Assembly (NCBI GenBank): GCA_963769905.1
Contig: CAVYNG010000002.1
Span: 1,674,001 to 1,738,000 of the forward strand
Source: Bog-756 sp963769905
Lineage (GTDB): Bacteria; Actinomycetota; Acidimicrobiia; Acidimicrobiales; RAAP-2
Length of the DNA stretch: 64,000 nucleotides
Direction: 5' to 3'
Shown: piece after piece, positions 61,178-64,000 of the stretch
Position numbering within the stretch: the stretch's first letter is position 1
Layout of the letters: each line of letters starts with the position of its first letter
Made by a program: the position numbers and the translations under genes
Notes under the pieces: generated by a model
The model's database searches: none
What the model was told of the DNA's origin: nothing
What the model saw: the letters and a program-made list of their open reading frames with translations, nothing else

Positions 61178-61999
61178 ATGGGGAACGACCTGGAGACCCA
61201 TGTCGCTCGGATCGACGAGGTCGGATACACCATCGTCGAGGGGGCGATCGACCTCGCGTTCGTCGAGGACCTCACAGACCATCTTCGACGGCTCGAACGC
61301 GACCTCCAGATCGTCCCCGCCCACAATTCCTTCGAGGGCATCCACACCGTCCGCATCTACAACCTCCTCGCGCACGGCCCCGACTTCGAGCAGGTCCCGG
61401 TCCACCCAGCGGTCCTTCCGATCTGCGAGCGAGTGCTCGACCCCGACCTCCTCGTGTCGTCGCTTTCATCGATCGCGATCGATCCGGGCGAAACGCGCCA
61501 AGAGATCCACGCCGACGACCAGCTGATCCCGCTCGGCAAGCCGCATGAGGCCATCATCTGCAACACCATGTGGGCGCTCACCGACTTCACCGATGCCAAT
61601 GGAGCCACTCGAGTCATCCCTGGTTCACACAAGGCCGACCACTCCCCGGACCTCACACGATCCTACGACTCGGTCCCCGCCGAGATGCCGAAGGGCAGCG
61701 TGCTCATCTGGCACGGGAGCCTCTGGCACGGAGGCGGTGCCAACCACACCTCCGAGCGACGGGTGGGCATCGCCATGAACTACTGCGCCGGCTTCGTCCG
61801 GCAGCAGGAGAACCAGCAGCTCGGTCTCCCGCGAGAGATCGTCCGGCGATTTGCCCCGCGGCTACAGGAGTTGGTGGGCTACGGCCTTTATCACGGGCTG
61901 ATCGGTCACATCGACAAGAGCATTCCCTCGACGTTGCTCCTCGGTGCCGACCAGCCGTCGAGCCTCATCTGGGACTACGCCGGCGAAGGGGCCGGCTGA
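61178..61999 (+). CDS. Phytanoyl-CoA dioxygenase (PhyH) family protein
   Basis: A 273-residue Fe(II)/2-oxoglutarate oxygenase. Iron ligands His111 and Asp113 in QEIHADDQL, and a distal His184 in SLWHGGGANHT; R194/R195 would bind 2-oxoglutarate. VIPGSHKAD is also typical. A GGAGGA site lies before the ATG. PhyH proteins hydroxylate acyl chains or small molecules; the substrate is not indicated by its neighbours, a tRNA on each side. Confidence 0.88.
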   Translation: MGNDLETHVARIDEVGYTIVEGAIDLAFVEDLTDHLRRLERDLQIVPAHNSFEGIHTVRIYNLLAHGPDFEQVPVHPAVLPICERVLDPDLLVSSLSSIAIDPGETRQEIHADDQLIPLGKPHEAIICNTMWALTDFTDANGATRVIPGSHKADHSPDLTRSYDSVPAEMPKGSVLIWHGSLWHGGGANHTSERRVGIAMNYCAGFVRQQENQQLGLPREIVRRFAPRLQELVGYGLYHGLIGHIDKSIPSTLLLGADQPSSLIWDYAGEGAG

Positions 62000-62063
62000 G
62001 GTCCGCCGCCGATGCTGCAGCGGTGGAACTCGACGGTGCCGTGCGTCACCTCCGCATTGGTGG

Positions 62064-62135
62064 AGGCGGCGGGCGGAATCGAACCGCCGTACGGGGCTTT
62101 GCAGGCCCCTGCCTAAGCCACTCGGCCACGCCGCC
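62064..62135 (-). tRNA. tRNA-Cys(GCA)
   Basis: A 72-base cloverleaf. Acceptor GGCGGCG pairs with CGCCGCC, discriminator T. D arm TGGCCGAGTGGCTTAGGCA. Anticodon stem GGGGC/GCCCC with loop CTGCAAA gives anticodon GCA. T arm with GGTTCGATTCC. CCA is not encoded. Confidence 0.95.
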
Positions 62136-62184
62136 CGGGCGTCCGGCGATCCTACTCGTGCGCTCTGGATGATTGAATCTCCGC

Positions 62185-63210
62185 ATGCGCATCGGCATCA
62201 TCGCGCCGCCCTGGACCCCGATTCCGCCCTTGCTCTATGGCGGCATCGAGCTCGTGGTCGACCAACTCGCCCGTGGCCTCCAGGACCAGGGTCATGATGT
62301 GTTGCTGTTCGCGACGGGTGATTCGACCTGCCCGGTACCGCGGGAGTGGGCGCTTCCGGCCGCCGAGGGCACTCGTATCGGGATGGCCGTTCCCGAGATC
62401 CGACACGTCATCCATGCCTACGAGGCGCTGTGCCACTGCGACGTCGTCCACGACCACACCATGATGGGCCCGTTCCATGCGGAGCACTACCCGGGTCTCC
62501 CGGTCACCACCACCATCCACGGTCCCTTCAACGACGAGCTCTCCGACCTCTACCGCGCTACGGCCGATCGCGTTCCGCTCGTCGCGATCTCCCACGCGCA
62601 GCGTCGTGCGGCGCCCGACATCCCCGTCGCGCGTGTCATCCACCACGGGATCGACTCGAGCATCTTTCCGGTCGGCGACGGCAAGGGCGATCCGGACGGG
62701 CCCTACGTGCTGTTCCTCGGACGGATGGCCGACGACAAGGGTCCCCACCGCGCGATCGAGGTCGCGCGCAAGGCCGGCATCAGGATCCTCATGGCGGCCA
62801 AGATGCGCGAGCCGTGGGAGATGCGTTACTTCTCGGAACAGGTCGAGCCGCTCCTCGGCAGCGACGCGGTCTATCTCGGCGAGGTCTCCCACGAGCGCAA
62901 ACTCGAGCTCCTTGCCGGTGCCTCCGCTCTCTTGTTCCCCATCCGCTGGAACGAACCGTTCGGGATGGTCATGATCGAGGCGCTGGCATGCGGGACTCCG
63001 GTCCTGGCCTTCCCCGAGGGCGCCGCACCCGAGGTGGTGGACGACGGTCGTACCGGGTTCCTCTGTGAGGACGAGGAAGCGATGGTGGAGGCCATCGGAC
63101 GAGTCGGCGAGCTCCAGCGCTCCGACTGCCGGCTCGCCGTCGAGAGTTACTTCTCGACGGGCCGCATGGTGAAAGAGCACATCGACCACTACCGGTCGAT
63201 GATCACCTGA
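62185..63210 (+). CDS. GT4-family glycosyltransferase
   Basis: A 341-residue GT-B enzyme. N-terminal RIGIIAPPWTPIPPLLYGGI with the glycine-rich entry, HDHTMMGPFH-type VVHDHTMMGPF, then the donor-binding half: LFLGRMADDKGPHRAIEVAR, and FPIRWNEPFGMVMIEALACG carrying the E-x7-E motif, ending with PVLAFPEGAAPEVV. Retaining transferase of the mannosyl/glucosyl type. The ATG at 62185 is preferred over an upstream TTG. It runs away from the tRNA-Cys. Confidence 0.92.
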   Translation: MRIGIIAPPWTPIPPLLYGGIELVVDQLARGLQDQGHDVLLFATGDSTCPVPREWALPAAEGTRIGMAVPEIRHVIHAYEALCHCDVVHDHTMMGPFHAEHYPGLPVTTTIHGPFNDELSDLYRATADRVPLVAISHAQRRAAPDIPVARVIHHGIDSSIFPVGDGKGDPDGPYVLFLGRMADDKGPHRAIEVARKAGIRILMAAKMREPWEMRYFSEQVEPLLGSDAVYLGEVSHERKLELLAGASALLFPIRWNEPFGMVMIEALACGTPVLAFPEGAAPEVVDDGRTGFLCEDEEAMVEAIGRVGELQRSDCRLAVESYFSTGRMVKEHIDHYRSMIT

Positions 63211-63244
63211 GCCCGGACCCTTCTGCCAGGAGGAGCCTCGATCG

Positions 63245-63439
63245 TCAGGCGCGCCGGCGGAAGACCATTCGTGCCAGCAGAAAGATGACGCCCAGCACCA
63301 GTAGGACTTTCACCACGCCCCAGAAGAACCCGACGATCGCGCCGAGCGCCCAGAAGGCGACGAGAACCGCGATGAGGCCGCCTCCCGCGATCAGCACTCC
63401 GTCGAAGAAGGTGAGTCCTGTGCGCTCGTCGTCGGCCAT
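63245..63439 (-). CDS. Small two-helix membrane protein
   Basis: A 64-residue hydrophobic protein with two helices (residues 12-36 and 38-58) and an acidic start (MADDERTG) plus a basic end (FRRRA). It resembles the many short YtxH-like or holin-like proteins, but no family can be named. The ATG at 63439 and the clear topology support a real gene. Convergent with the glycosyltransferase. Confidence 0.6.
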   Translation of the reverse strand: MADDERTGLTFFDGVLIAGGGLIAVLVAFWALGAIVGFFWGVVKVLLVLGVIFLLARMVFRRRA

Positions 63440-63525
63440 GACCCAACGTTAATCCCCAGGTCGACACCGTGGATCGCGGCCGGCCGGACGACCGAGCCAG
63501 AAGACCCCGGTGCTACGGTCCGGCC

Positions 63526-64000
63526 GTGTCCCTGCGTGACCGGCGGCAAGCGCTCATCGAGCGTCCCGACCTGCTCGGGGACGCCTTCTGCCGAGCCTAT
63601 GCCGCCGAAGCGGATGCATGGCTGACCGGGCTCTTCGACCAGGCGACCGAGGGCAACCCCCGGGGGATGGCACTCGTCGCCGTCGGCGGGTACGGCCGCG
63701 GCGAGCTCTGTCCTTTCAGCGATCTCGACGTCCTCCTCGTCCATCGCGGGAGGAAGGACGTCCGGACGCTGGCCGACCGGATCTGGTACCCGGTGTGGGA
63801 CGAGGGGATCTCCCTCGACCACAGCGTCCGCCGCCCGAACGAGGTCCTCGACATCGCTGCCGAGGACCTCCGTGTGGCGCTCGGTCTGCTCGACGCACGG
63901 GTGATCGCCGGCGACGTCAAGGTCGCCGAGCCGGTGCTCGAGGGCGCCCGCGCCAGATGGGCACGGCAGAAGCCGCCATGGCTCGAGATCCTCGAAGCCC
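63526..64000 (+). CDS. glnD: PII uridylyltransferase GlnD, N-terminal part
   Basis: A GTG-started reading frame that stays open to the end of the window (158 codons visible). Residues 54-68 contain the nucleotidyltransferase motif GGYGRGELCPFSDLD with the metal-binding Asp66 and Asp68. The next segment (ADRIWYPVWDEGISLDHSVR) is the usual GlnD pattern. The enzyme uridylylates and deuridylylates PII proteins in response to glutamine. The HD and ACT domains are outside the window. Confidence 0.9.
   Translation, partial: MSLRDRRQALIERPDLLGDAFCRAYAAEADAWLTGLFDQATEGNPRGMALVAVGGYGRGELCPFSDLDVLLVHRGRKDVRTLADRIWYPVWDEGISLDHSVRRPNEVLDIAAEDLRVALGLLDARVIAGDVKVAEPVLEGARARWARQKPPWLEILEA

Overview
The window is high-GC DNA with Actinobacterial gene content. 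The MurT/GatD pair is typical of Gram-positive envelopes. Two LLM-class oxidoreductases look F420-type, GTG starts are frequent, and three secreted proteins carry a 42-residue 'PDGxGYWLVASDGG' repeat that I associate with Acidimicrobiia. An acidimicrobial genome is the best guess, but it is an inference and no rRNA or marker gene is present to settle it.

Layout. 1-7.5 kb: end of a GHMP sugar kinase, a DHA2 drug-efflux pump, two SHOCT-domain proteins, a MarR regulator followed by a decayed methyltransferase, a DMT permease, and two members of a small paralogous HTH family (a third lies at 7.9 kb and a remnant at 54.2 kb). 7.6-21.1 kb: accessory DNA bounded by three direct copies of the 3' part of tRNA-Val(CAC), read here as two integrative elements stacked on one tRNA. 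The tRNA-proximal element keeps a tyrosine integrase. The distal one carries a thiolase/DUF35 pair, an IS3-type transposase remnant, a secreted esterase-like lipoprotein, two cation-diffusion transporters, a HAD hydrolase and a methyltransferase. 21.2-24.4 kb: amidase, VOC protein, membrane protein. 24.4-31.4 kb: a TetR gene diverging across a perfect palindrome from a four-gene overlapping operon (fatty acyl reductase-HAD fusion, zinc alcohol dehydrogenase, LarA-like protein, PlsC acyltransferase). This is the best candidate for an undescribed lipid pathway. 31.4-34.9 kb: GatD, MurT and a HAD-PlsC fusion, in one overlapping operon. 35-45 kb: LysR, GNAT, YqgE, MFS and a run of redox and thioesterase genes, then a lipoprotein hydrolase. 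45.5-63.2 kb: secreted and cell-surface functions (GH43-like, a frameshifted 18-repeat kelch protein, GH99-like, GH18, UppP, a polytopic membrane protein, a repeat protein), together with tRNA-Val(GAC), PhyH, tRNA-Cys(GCA) and a GT4 glycosyltransferase. The window ends inside glnD.

Many neighbours overlap by ATGA or GTGA, so operons are easy to read. Several genes are visibly broken: the methyltransferase at 4.3 kb, DUF1275 at 16.5 kb, the repeat protein at 17.3-18.5 kb, the kelch protein with three frame changes, and a glycosyltransferase scrap at 52.9 kb. I could not run database searches, and functions rest on motifs and family knowledge.
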